Part shown: positions 1 to 6,951 of the stretch, piece after piece | Numbering within the stretch: position 1 is the first letter of the stretch | Layout of the letters: every line of letters starts with the position of its first letter | Assembly: GCA_947254385.1 (NCBI GenBank) | Contig: CAMYCP010000066.1 | Span: 1-7,001 of the forward strand | Length of the DNA: 7,001 nucleotides | Reading direction: 5' to 3' | DNA from: an uncultured Filifactor sp. | GTDB lineage: Bacteria > Bacillota > Clostridia > Peptostreptococcales > Filifactoraceae | Notes under the pieces: generated by a model | What the model saw: only the letters and a program-made list of their open reading frames with translations | Told to the model about the DNA's origin: nothing | Databases searched by the model: none | Position numbers and translations under genes: made by a program

Positions 1-8
1 ATCTAAGG

Positions 9-461
9 CTAATCAAACTGAGGAAATTTTTTTGTATATAACAATGCATCCTCGCCATCGTCATAAAAATTTTTTCTAAGTCCGGTTTTATAAAATCCGC
101 ATTTTTCATATAATTTTATGGCCGAAATATTGCTTTTTCTAACTTCAAGATAAAAATCGGTTATGCAAAGTTCTTTACTTTTTAAAAAAATCTCCTGCAA
201 AAGTTTGTAAGCAAGTCCTTGTCTTCTGTATTTTTTTGATACCGCCACACGATTTATGGAAGATTCGCCAAGTATATTCCAAAAATTTAAATATCCCGCC
301 GTTTCACCGTCCACCAGCAGAATTAAAAAACAACTTATTTCCCGATTTATTTCTTCATCAATGGATTTTTTAGACCACGGATCTTTAAAACATTCTTTTT
401 CTATCCTGTATATATCTTCCACCCTGTCATGCGTCAATCTGTCAATCTTTATTTCCGGCAT
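9..461 (-). CDS. rimI: GNAT-family ribosomal protein S18-alanine N-acetyltransferase (RimI-like)
   Basis: A GNAT acetyltransferase of 150 residues, the usual RimI length. Characterised RimI transfers acetyl from acetyl-CoA to the N-terminal Ala of ribosomal protein S18 in the cytoplasm. Visible: the acetyl-CoA loop R-R-Q-G-L-A at residues 79-84 after the V-A-V strand (72-74). LEVRKSN follows at 105-111, with Glu106 aligning to the catalytic Glu103 of E. coli/Salmonella RimI and Tyr118 (AIKLY) to Tyr115. The C-terminal NFYDDGEDAL (131-140) matches the RimI signature. I chose ATG 461, which begins MPEIKIDRL and overlaps tsaB by 20 bases. A TTG at 479 would add six residues, but has no Shine-Dalgarno sequence and fits the family start less well. 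The stop is TAG. Position directly after tsaB is the common arrangement and strengthens the name, although the true acceptor could be another protein. Confidence 0.88.
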   Translation of the reverse strand: MPEIKIDRLTHDRVEDIYRIEKECFKDPWSKKSIDEEINREISCFLILLVDGETAGYLNFWNILGESSINRVAVSKKYRRQGLAYKLLQEIFLKSKELCITDFYLEVRKSNISAIKLYEKCGFYKTGLRKNFYDDGEDALLYTKKFPQFD

Positions 462-1134
462 TTTCCATCTTTCTTTCAAACATTATTTCAGCTTGTGATT
501 TTCTTAAATATACAGGTTCTACATAGCGTTTCGAGGGAGAATTTTCAGCAATCAGTGCTATTGATGAGGCTCTCGGATATATAAATTCTCCGCTCACTTT
601 AACAATGGGTGAAACATCGTCAATTAACGTGCAGGCATCTCCCGCAAGCAATACCTTCCCGTATTTATTCGCTTCTTCTTTTATTTCTTCCCAAGACACA
701 ATTTGTTCTTCGGTAAGTTTTTTAAGTATTGCTTTGGAATTTTTTTCTTCGCCTTGATAAAATGCACGATAAAAATTTCCCCTTTGTGCATCCGTTACGG
801 ATAAAATCACATCGTGCGTGTATCTTAAAGGAAACGCTAACGCATCGAGTACGGAAACTCCCACGGCGTTTTTTCCCGTAACATAGGAAAATGCGTTAAT
901 TACGCTCACGCCTATTCTAACTCCTGTAAACGAACCCGGCCCTACACTACACGCAAAAAGGTCGATATCGTGTATATCCGTTTGGACGGTTTTCATCATC
1001 TCTTCTATAGCGCACATCAAACTTTCACTATGAGTAAGCGCATAATTTTGATTGTATTCGTACTTTATAATACCGCAATCGGTTACAGCCACGCTCATAG
1101 ATGATGTGGAAGTGTCTATTGCCATTATTTTCAT
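442..1134 (-). CDS. tsaB: tRNA t6A biosynthesis protein TsaB
   Basis: TsaB is the ASKHA-fold, non-catalytic partner of TsaD. With TsaE, the TsaBD complex moves the threonylcarbamoyl group from threonylcarbamoyl-AMP onto A37 of ANN-decoding tRNAs. At 230 residues it has normal length. Visible: N-terminal AIDTST (5-10), HSE (35-37), the hallmark GPGSFTGVRIG (65-75), DAQRGNFY (115-122, the family's DARRGE/Y motif), and the C-terminal PRAS (187-190) and PVYLRKSQAE (207-216). The stop TGA overlaps the start of rimI, which suggests translational coupling. The start is ATG 1134, preceded by only a weak AAGAG-like site; ATG 1125 (residue 4) is possible. It lies 16 bases after the aminotransferase stop. 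tsaE, which often sits directly upstream of tsaB, is absent here and must be encoded elsewhere. Confidence 0.95.
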   Translation of the reverse strand: MKIMAIDTSTSSMSVAVTDCGIIKYEYNQNYALTHSESLMCAIEEMMKTVQTDIHDIDLFACSVGPGSFTGVRIGVSVINAFSYVTGKNAVGVSVLDALAFPLRYTHDVILSVTDAQRGNFYRAFYQGEEKNSKAILKKLTEEQIVSWEEIKEEANKYGKVLLAGDACTLIDDVSPIVKVSGEFIYPRASSIALIAENSPSKRYVEPVYLRKSQAEIMFERKMENAGNKD

Positions 1135-1150
1135 AAATTTCTCTTTTCAA

Positions 1151-2341
1151 TTACTTCAATTTTGAAAGTACTTGTTCCAACCTGTCCATACCTTCACGTA
1201 TAATTTCCATGGAAGTTGCATATGAAATTCTGATATGATTTTCCATTCCGAATGCAATTCCGGGAACGCTTGCAATCAAGGCTTCATCCAACAATAAATT
1301 TGCAAAATCCGTTGAATTTGTTATTTTCGTTCCTTTATACGATAAGTTTATACAGTTTTCGATATTTAAAAATACATAAAACGCTCCCTTAGGTTTATTA
1401 GCGATAACTAAGGGCATTTTGTCAATTCTTTCGATTATATAATCACGTCTGTTTTTAAATTCCGCTTTCATTTGAACTACCGTATCTTGCGTACCGTTCA
1501 GCGCCTCTAAAGCGGCATATTGCGCCAAAGTGTTTATATTTGAAGTTGTGTGGCTTTGCATATCGGAGATTATTTTGGATAAATTTTTTTCAGACGCACT
1601 GTATCCGACTCTCCAGCCTGTCATAGCATAAGATTTTGAAAAACCGTTTATTACCGCCGTAAGTTTTTTTATCTCCTCGTTAAAAGACGCTATACTGATA
1701 TGTTCTCCCTCGTAGACAAGTTTTTCGTATATTTCATCGGATATTACGATGATATTATGAGATACCGCCACATCTGCAATCTCTTTGAGTTCTTTTTCAG
1801 TGTACACAGCCCCCGTAGGATTTGAAGGCGAATTTAAAATCAACGCTTTTGTTTTATCGGTTATGGCTTTTTCAATATCCGATGCCGATACTTTATAATC
1901 GTTTTCAGCTTTTCCTTCTATTACAACCGGTATGCCACATGACATTTTTACAAGTTCAGAGTATGTTACCCAGTACGGGGAAGGAATTATAACTTCGTCT
2001 TCGGGATTTAAAACGGCCTCTATAACATTTCTCAAAGCGTGTTTTGCCCCGTTTGAAACTACTATATTTTCCGGTTTATATTTTAATTTGTTATCTTTTT
2101 CAAGTTTATCGCATATAGCTTGCTTTAAAGCTAAAATCCCGCTTGATGCAGTGTAACCTATATGCCCTTCTTTTAAGATTTCCTCCGCTTTTTCTCTGAT
2201 GTTTAAAGGCGTCTTAAAATCCGGTTCGCCCATGGTAAAAATCAACACATCTTTTCCCGATGCTTTAAGATTTTTAGCTTTTTCAGATACGGCGAGCGTC
2301 GCCGAGGGTTGTATGTTTGAATATATCTTTGAATATTGCAT
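1151..2341 (-). CDS. Pyridoxal-phosphate aminotransferase, class I/II (aspartate aminotransferase Iγ type)
   Basis: A fold-type I PLP aminotransferase of 396 residues, the typical length of subgroup Iγ aspartate aminotransferases. Such enzymes interconvert aspartate plus 2-oxoglutarate with oxaloacetate plus glutamate; some also act on prephenate or aromatic amino acids. Visible: GEPDF (38-42), SNGAKHAL (96-103), NSPSNPTG (170-177, with the cofactor-contacting Asn), SDEIY (201-205, Asp202 for the PLP ring nitrogen), and NGFSKSYAMTGWRVGY (232-247) with Schiff-base Lys236. HIRISYATS (369-377) carries Arg371, the expected α-carboxylate-binding Arg. Lys100 aligns, from memory, with Lys109 of the Thermus enzyme, linked there to acidic-substrate recognition, which favours Asp/Glu as substrate. 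ATG 2341 has a strong GGAGG at 2347-2351 with five-base spacing. It lies 28 bases after recD2 and 16 before tsaB. The exact substrate is inferred. Confidence 0.92.
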   Translation of the reverse strand: MQYSKIYSNIQPSATLAVSEKAKNLKASGKDVLIFTMGEPDFKTPLNIREKAEEILKEGHIGYTASSGILALKQAICDKLEKDNKLKYKPENIVVSNGAKHALRNVIEAVLNPEDEVIIPSPYWVTYSELVKMSCGIPVVIEGKAENDYKVSASDIEKAITDKTKALILNSPSNPTGAVYTEKELKEIADVAVSHNIIVISDEIYEKLVYEGEHISIASFNEEIKKLTAVINGFSKSYAMTGWRVGYSASEKNLSKIISDMQSHTTSNINTLAQYAALEALNGTQDTVVQMKAEFKNRRDYIIERIDKMPLVIANKPKGAFYVFLNIENCINLSYKGTKITNSTDFANLLLDEALIASVPGIAFGMENHIRISYATSMEIIREGMDRLEQVLSKLK

Positions 2342-2346
2342 GGTTT

Positions 2347-2351
2347 CCTCC
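2347..2351 (-). promoter_or_regulatory. Ribosome binding site of the aminotransferase gene
   Basis: Minus-strand GGAGG followed by five bases and ATG at 2341. It fixes the start codon and is the best Shine-Dalgarno match within the five-gene cluster, so this gene may be translated more strongly than its neighbours. Confidence 0.8.
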
Positions 2352-2369
2352 GTACGTAAATTTTAATTT

Positions 2370-4595
2370 TTATTCGGTAAAGACGTTTTCATAAACTGTT
2401 TTCATAACTTCGGCAAGAGCTGAATACCTTACGGGAGTATATCTGTTTTGTATCATCATATCGACATACTTTAAGTCTCCTACTATAACTAGCCCGTGTT
2501 TTGCACGGGTTATGGCGGTATAGAGAATGTTTCGGCTTAAAAGCATGGGCGGCACGGAAAGCAGTGCCAACAAAACAACATCAAATTCGCTGCCTTGACT
2601 TTTGTGTACGGTAACCGCATAAGAATGTTCTATATCTTCCGCCTCATTAAATTCATACTTGGCACGCCTGTCGTCGTCAAACGTTACATAAAACTGTTTC
2701 ATACGATTATCTACAGTGTCTATAAAACCCATATCCCCGTTAAATATTCCGTCGCCCTCTTCATTTGTATTTATGTCGATATACGTTTTTTTGTAGTCGT
2801 TGCGTATCTGCATAACTTTGTCGCCTTCTCTTAAGATGCGACCCCTATGCTCAAACTCAAATTTATTCACACTTTTAGGATTTAATTTTTCCTGTAAAAG
2901 CCGATTGAGTTCGTGTGTGCCTGTACCGCTTTTACGCACGGGAGAAAGCACTTGTATTTTATCGGAAGGCATATTGAAATATTGAGCAAGACGCTCGCTT
3001 ACCAAAGATATGATAAGATTTTGCGCAGCCTCTTCAGTGTTTCTCTGCATGAAGAAAAAATCGGAAGTTTCTCCGGTTTGAATAAAATTTTTGCCCTCGT
3101 TCACACGGTGAGCATTTATTATTATGTTGCTTTTTTCCTTTTGGCGGAAGATTTCTTTTAAAGTTACCGTCGGAATCAATTTGCTTTCTATCATATCTTT
3201 AAGTAAATTTCCGGGGCCTACGGACGGCAGCTGATCCGAATCTCCTATAAGTATGAGCTTACTGTTTGGCGGCATGGCTTTTAGCAGTGAAGACATCAAA
3301 AAAATATCCACCATGGAAGTTTCGTCGACTATCACAGCATTAAATTCCAACGGATTATTTTCGTCTCTGTTAAAAAAATTTATTTCATCATCGTCGGAAA
3401 AACCCACTTCCAAAAGTCGATGTATCGTGAGCGCCTCTCTTCTCGATGTTTCCGAAAGTCTTTTGGCGGCTCTGCCCGTCGGAGCGCAAAGTGCAACTTT
3501 AAGTCCCATATCGTCCAAACAACTCAAAATAAACTTTACGACCGTCGTCTTTCCTGTCCCCGGCCCTCCGGTAAGTATCATCATATTGTATGAAAGCGCT
3601 TTTTCAACGGCAAGTTTCTGCATGGGAGCAAGTTGTATCATCTCTTTATCTTCCACGGCTTTTATTTGTTCATCTACTGAAAGATTAAGATCTTCTTCAT
3701 CTTGTAAAAATGACATTAATCTCTGCGCAACATAATTTTCGGTTTCCTTATAATAGTAAAGATATACTCTGTCAAAATCATCGGAATGTACAACTACCGT
3801 GTCTTTCATTGCGCTACATTCAAATAACGCATCTTCAACCTTTTCTCTTTCAACGCCTAAAATGTGTGAAGCTTTTTTTATAAGTTCTTCTTCCGGCAAA
3901 AACATATTTCCGTTCTTTGCAGCATCATGAAGTACATAAAGTATCCCCTCGTTGAGCCTACGAACATCGGACTTGTCAAACCCGATTTTTAAAGCTATTA
4001 AATCTGCTTTTTTAAATCCTATCCCTTTGATATCGTGACAGAGTGCATAAGGATTTTCCTTTATTATTTTGTCGGCATTCTCACCGTACGCTTTATAAAT
4101 TCTCATAGTTAAAGATGGAGAAAAATCGTATTCGGCAAGTCTCATTATTATCCGGTTCATACCTCTGTCCGAGTCGTAGCTTTCGATTATAAGACTTAGC
4201 TTTTGCTTTCCTATACCGTCAACTTCAAGTAGACGCTCCGGAAAATTGTCCAAAACGTCAATGGTATCATCGCCGAACTTGTCATATATCCTTTCCGCCA
4301 TAACACGTCCGACCCCGCGCAGTACCCCCGAACAAAGGTAAGCCATAATGGAGCTTTTACCTTGAATATCGGGGACTTTGATGCTTTGTGCTTTAAGCTG
4401 AGTTCCGTATATGGGGTGAGTTACCATGACACCCTCCATAGTAACTTCCGAGCCTAAGGGTACGGACACGAAAACTCCCGTAAAAGTCAAATTTTGATTT
4501 TTGCCTATAGAAAGTACACCGACGGTAAAACCGTTATTTTCATTTCTGAAAATTATATTTGTAATTGTACCTTCAAAAGTCAAAAGTTCATTCAA
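2370..4595 (-). CDS. recD2: RecD2-like ATP-dependent 5'-3' DNA helicase (SF1B)
   Basis: A RecD-like helicase of the stand-alone RecD2/YrrC type, which in bacteria lacking RecBC unwinds DNA 5' to 3' and acts in repair and replication-fork maintenance. At 741 residues it is within the family range. Numbered from TTG 4595: N-terminal OB-like region about 6-76; helix-hairpin-helix repeats near 90-103, 125-132 and 190-197; Walker A GGPGTGKT (343-350, Lys349); motif Ia CAPTGRAAK (370-378); Walker B VDET (423-426, Asp424/Glu425); motif III GDSDQLP (451-457); IFRQ (482-485); HKSQG (664-668); motif VI YTAITRA (692-698, Arg697). The long N-terminal region separates RecD2 from RecBCD-type RecD. No ATG occurs near the 5' end. 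TTG 4595 lies eight bases after minus-strand AAGGGG and is preferred; TTG 4601 is only two bases from it. It follows the PHP gene closely and precedes the aminotransferase by 28 bases. Confidence 0.95.
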   Translation of the reverse strand: MNELLTFEGTITNIIFRNENNGFTVGVLSIGKNQNLTFTGVFVSVPLGSEVTMEGVMVTHPIYGTQLKAQSIKVPDIQGKSSIMAYLCSGVLRGVGRVMAERIYDKFGDDTIDVLDNFPERLLEVDGIGKQKLSLIIESYDSDRGMNRIIMRLAEYDFSPSLTMRIYKAYGENADKIIKENPYALCHDIKGIGFKKADLIALKIGFDKSDVRRLNEGILYVLHDAAKNGNMFLPEEELIKKASHILGVEREKVEDALFECSAMKDTVVVHSDDFDRVYLYYYKETENYVAQRLMSFLQDEEDLNLSVDEQIKAVEDKEMIQLAPMQKLAVEKALSYNMMILTGGPGTGKTTVVKFILSCLDDMGLKVALCAPTGRAAKRLSETSRREALTIHRLLEVGFSDDDEINFFNRDENNPLEFNAVIVDETSMVDIFLMSSLLKAMPPNSKLILIGDSDQLPSVGPGNLLKDMIESKLIPTVTLKEIFRQKEKSNIIINAHRVNEGKNFIQTGETSDFFFMQRNTEEAAQNLIISLVSERLAQYFNMPSDKIQVLSPVRKSGTGTHELNRLLQEKLNPKSVNKFEFEHRGRILREGDKVMQIRNDYKKTYIDINTNEEGDGIFNGDMGFIDTVDNRMKQFYVTFDDDRRAKYEFNEAEDIEHSYAVTVHKSQGSEFDVVLLALLSVPPMLLSRNILYTAITRAKHGLVIVGDLKYVDMMIQNRYTPVRYSALAEVMKTVYENVFTE

Positions 4596-4603
4596 TAACA
4601 AAA

Positions 4604-4609
4604 CCCCTT
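4604..4609 (-). promoter_or_regulatory. Ribosome binding site that decides the recD2 TTG start
   Basis: Minus-strand AAGGGG, a one-base variant of AAGGAGG. Eight bases separate it from TTG 4595 but only two from TTG 4601, so the inner TTG is the likelier start. An in-frame stop at 4629-4631 rules out a much longer protein. Confidence 0.6.
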
Positions 4610-4637
4610 CAATCTTTTTATAAACATCTTAAATATT

Positions 4638-5447
4638 TCATCCGAAAATTGCGTTCACACCGTCCGGCGGACATAAATCCATTGCAAGATATATATTTCC
4701 CCGGCTGTTTGTACCGTGATAATCACTTCCGCCGGTCAAAAATAAACCGTACTTCTTCGCACGTTCGGCTATAATCTTCTTGTCCTCCGGCGAATTTGAA
4801 TGATGGTTATATTCAACACCTTTAAGTCCGACTGAAACAAACTTATCTATCAAAATAAAATTCTGTTGTTGTCCGGGATGCGCAAGTACGGCTTTTCCTC
4901 CGCTTTGAACTATCGCTTTTATGGCATCTTCCGTATCGGTATCTTCACCTCTGAAATTTATTTTGCCGTTTTTTCCGAAATATTTTTCGTAAAATTCACC
5001 GTATATTTTATCGGTTACACCTTTATCCACCAAATAACGCATAATATTTTGCTTATATATTATTTTGTAGACTTTTTTGTATAAATCTTCGATGTCTATA
5101 TCGTATCCGTCGGCTTTAAGTAATTCTATCTGCTTTAGAGAATTTTCGTTGCGACTTTTGAGCATTCGGTCGGAAAGTTTTCTTATCGATTCTTCAGCTT
5201 TTATATCATATCCTAAAATATGAGCTTTAAGTCCGGTTTCCCTATCAAAAGTCGTCATCTCTATACTCTTTACGGTTTTTATATTTAATTTACGGCATAT
5301 TCGCGATATCTCCTCATATCCGTCCATATCGTCATGGTTTGTTATAGCTATATGGGTAAGCCCCGCCTTTGCACACTTATTTACAATTTCAAATATCGTA
5401 TCGGAACCGTCTGAAATTGTTGTATGCATATGTAAATCAGCTTTCAT
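4638..5447 (-). CDS. PHP-domain metal-dependent phosphoesterase (TrpH / RNase AM-like)
   Basis: A PHP-fold protein of 269 residues, typical of the TrpH/YciV group, whose studied members hydrolyse nucleoside 3',5'-bisphosphates or act as 5'-3' exoribonuclease (RNase AM) with a multi-metal centre. Expected ligands are visible: His6 and His8 in DLHMHT, Asp13 in SDG, His38 and Asp39 in TNHDD, Glu63 in SIEMTT, His76 in HILGY, His190 in LAHPG, and Asp242 and His244 in GGSDYHG. Several residues usually His or Asp in this group appear as Asn: Asn37 (usual TDHD), Asn134 (usual RPHIA) and Asn218 (usual HPSH). Substrate preference may therefore differ. No signal peptide or membrane segment is seen. ATG 5447 has AGAGG at 5456-5460, eight bases upstream. 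It is the first gene after the promoter at 5478-5506, with 42 bases between its stop and recD2. The exact substrate is unknown. Confidence 0.88.
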   Translation of the reverse strand: MKADLHMHTTISDGSDTIFEIVNKCAKAGLTHIAITNHDDMDGYEEISRICRKLNIKTVKSIEMTTFDRETGLKAHILGYDIKAEESIRKLSDRMLKSRNENSLKQIELLKADGYDIDIEDLYKKVYKIIYKQNIMRYLVDKGVTDKIYGEFYEKYFGKNGKINFRGEDTDTEDAIKAIVQSGGKAVLAHPGQQQNFILIDKFVSVGLKGVEYNHHSNSPEDKKIIAERAKKYGLFLTGGSDYHGTNSRGNIYLAMDLCPPDGVNAIFG

Positions 5448-5477
5448 AAAAATTACCTCTCATCAGTTTATAGTTAC

Positions 5478-5506
5478 ATTTTAGTACAAAATTAAGTATT
5501 TATCCA
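5478..5506 (-). promoter_or_regulatory. Candidate sigma-A promoter of the PHP-recD2-aminotransferase-tsaB-rimI cluster
   Basis: On the minus strand, TGGATA (5501-5506, 4 of 6 matches to TTGACA) is followed by 17 bases and TAAAAT (5478-5483, 5 of 6 to TATAAT). Transcription would start near 5471 and give a leader of about 24 bases before the PHP start. It is the best-spaced pair in the only gap between the upstream terminator and the cluster. A weaker alternative -10, TATAAA, lies slightly downstream and lacks a good -35. Confidence 0.5.
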
Positions 5507-5508
5507 CA
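5500..5508 (+). promoter_or_regulatory. DnaA-box match TTATCCACA overlapping the candidate -35 element
   Basis: The nine bases match the strict DnaA-box consensus TTATNCACA exactly and cover the whole proposed -35 hexamer. I see no cluster of further boxes and no AT-rich unwinding element, so this does not look like an origin. A regulatory role for DnaA is possible, but one perfect match per several kilobases is expected by chance in AT-rich DNA. Confidence 0.35.
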
Positions 5509-5536
5509 ACAATTAGTTATTCGTAATTTATTTTAC

Positions 5537-5581
5537 AAAAAAGCTAACTTTATGAATCAATTTTCACAAAGTTAGCTTTTT
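5537..5581 (-). terminator. Intrinsic terminator of the flavodiiron gene
   Basis: A perfect 14-bp inverted repeat (arms 5538-5551 and 5568-5581, core AGCTAACTTT / AAAGTTAGCT). An inner A·C mismatch is followed by four more pairs (TGAA/TTCA) and a six-base loop. The minus-strand transcript ends the stem in a run of six U (5537-5542). It begins 13 bases after the flavoprotein stop codon and separates that gene from the downstream cluster. The A/T symmetry of the outer stem would allow some activity in the other direction, but no plus-strand gene leads into it. Confidence 0.88.
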
Positions 5582-5594
5582 CATTTTATAAAAT

Positions 5595-6872
5595 TTATTT
5601 ATTTTTGATTTTTATTTTTTTAGCCATAACTTTGGCAAGTTCTTTAAGTTGGATATATGTTTCTTTTGTAGCGCAAGATCTTATTTCAACTATGTTGTCG
5701 GTGAGTACATCATAACCCGAGTATTTTTTGAGTGTGAGTATCGACGACGCCGCTCCGCCTACAAATTCATTATTTTGATCAAATTCGGTGAGTATCGCTT
5801 TAAGTTCGTTACTTTCTTCGAGCGAGCCGCTCCAGGTCGAGTTGCCTATTACGCCAAGCACGTGATTTTGAAGATTATATGATTTTACAGTATTTAACAG
5901 ATCGAGCATCGGTGGAAAAATCCCGTTTTGAAAAGTTGCGGATGCGAGTACTATCCCTTTTCTCTTCCACATAGACGTGGTAATTTCAGATTTTGAGTCA
6001 CGGCTCACATCGTATATTTTAAGATCCCGTACTCCCTCTTCAACCAGATATCTTGCCAGAACCATAGCCGCTCCTGCAGTCGAGCCGTACATTGAACCGT
6101 AAACTATGGTAACTCCCTCTATGCACTGGTGAGTTATCAGCCGAGTATATAAATCCAACACATAACCGGGGTTACTTCTCCATAGCACCCCGTGCACGGG
6201 TAAAATCATCTTTATCTCAAGTCCGCCGAGTTTATCCATGGCATCCTTCGCAGTAGCCGAATATTTGCCCACAATATTTACATAGTAACGCTCCGTTTCC
6301 GTCTGATAACGTTCCACGTCCACTTCATCATCGAATATTGCTCCCTCAAGCACTCCGAAACTTCCGAATACGTCTTGAGAAAACAGTATTTTTTCCGTAC
6401 TTTCATAAGCCACCATAGATTCCGGCCAATGCACCATGGGCGTAAGATAAAATGTAAGTTGATATGTACCCAGGGAAATAGTGTCGCCTTCATTGACCAC
6501 AATCTTCTTTAAAGTATCTATCCCGTAAAACTGTTTTAAAAATATAAAAGTTTTGGCATTGCCGACAAGCATCGCATCGGGATAAAGCTGCATAAGTGAA
6601 GTCAAAGATCCCGAATGATCCGGCTCTACGTGAAGCACCACGATATAATCCACCTTGCGGTCGCCCAAAATTTCTTTTATCTTAAAAGCAAATTCTTCAA
6701 ACTTTGATGCCGCAACCGTATCCATAACGGCAACTTTTTTATCGGTGATTAAATATGAATTGTAACTTACACCTTTAGGTAACTCCCACATATTTTCAAA
6801 CAAAAAAGTCTCTTTGTCGTTTACTCCTATGTAATCTATTTTTTCGTTTACTTTAACGGATAAGGTATGCAT
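5595..6872 (-). CDS. A-type flavoprotein / flavodiiron protein (O2 or NO reductase), FprA family
   Basis: A flavodiiron protein of 425 residues: a metallo-β-lactamase-like domain with a non-heme diiron site (about 1-250) followed by a flavodoxin-like FMN domain (about 253-415). Cytoplasmic members reduce O2 to water or NO to N2O in anaerobes, taking electrons from rubredoxin or a flavoprotein reductase. All diiron ligands are visible: His81, Glu83 and Asp85 in HVEPDH, His148 in MVHWPES, Asp167 in SQDVFG, and His227 in PVHGVLW. The FMN phosphate loop is GSMYGSTAG (259-267), with further flavin-loop segments SATFQNG (311-317) and GNSTWSG (343-349). No C-terminal rubredoxin or reductase domain is fused, so it is the minimal class A form. 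ATG 6872 follows AGGAGG with four-base spacing. A start at 6908 would add twelve residues that translate through this ribosome binding site. It is monocistronic, ending in the terminator at 5537-5581. Confidence 0.95.
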   Translation of the reverse strand: MHTLSVKVNEKIDYIGVNDKETFLFENMWELPKGVSYNSYLITDKKVAVMDTVAASKFEEFAFKIKEILGDRKVDYIVVLHVEPDHSGSLTSLMQLYPDAMLVGNAKTFIFLKQFYGIDTLKKIVVNEGDTISLGTYQLTFYLTPMVHWPESMVAYESTEKILFSQDVFGSFGVLEGAIFDDEVDVERYQTETERYYVNIVGKYSATAKDAMDKLGGLEIKMILPVHGVLWRSNPGYVLDLYTRLITHQCIEGVTIVYGSMYGSTAGAAMVLARYLVEEGVRDLKIYDVSRDSKSEITTSMWKRKGIVLASATFQNGIFPPMLDLLNTVKSYNLQNHVLGVIGNSTWSGSLEESNELKAILTEFDQNNEFVGGAASSILTLKKYSGYDVLTDNIVEIRSCATKETYIQLKELAKVMAKKIKIKNK

Positions 6873-6876
6873 ACAT

Positions 6877-6882
6877 CCTCCT
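6877..6882 (-). promoter_or_regulatory. Ribosome binding site of the flavodiiron gene
   Basis: A full minus-strand AGGAGG four bases before ATG 6872. It decides the start against the longer frame opening at 6908, which would read through this site. A second, out-of-frame ATG at 6876-6874 lies between it and the start, but is too close to the site to be used efficiently. Confidence 0.8.
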
Positions 6883-6951
6883 AACTGAATATTTAGATAA
6901 TACGACAAGATAAAAAAATAAGATGAAATTCTCGTTCAATATTATTTTCTT

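Noticed and set aside
256..498. An 80-residue plus-strand frame antisense to rimI and the end of tsaB
   Set aside because: It has no ribosome binding site or recognisable domain, and it runs against two overlapping genes supported by family motifs.
2863..2871. A second TTATNCACA (DnaA-box) match
   Set aside because: It is inside the recD2 coding region, over the codons for a V-N-K stretch, with no promoter or other boxes near. It is best explained by chance in AT-rich sequence.
3253..3735. A 160-residue open frame on the plus strand within recD2
   Set aside because: It is antisense to the Walker A and Walker B region of a well-supported helicase gene. Its product is Ser-rich low-complexity sequence typical of a reversed frame, and no domain or ribosome binding site is seen.
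5448..5594. Possible replication origin in the gap, because of the DnaA box and AT-richness
   Set aside because: There is only one box, no array of boxes, no unwinding-element repeats and no dnaA, dnaN or other origin-linked gene nearby. The gap is explained by a terminator and a promoter.
6278..6502. A 74-residue minus-strand frame inside the flavodiiron gene
   Set aside because: It lies in another frame across the conserved diiron-site codons, and its Trp/Arg/Met-rich product looks like no protein family. It is a shadow of the real gene.
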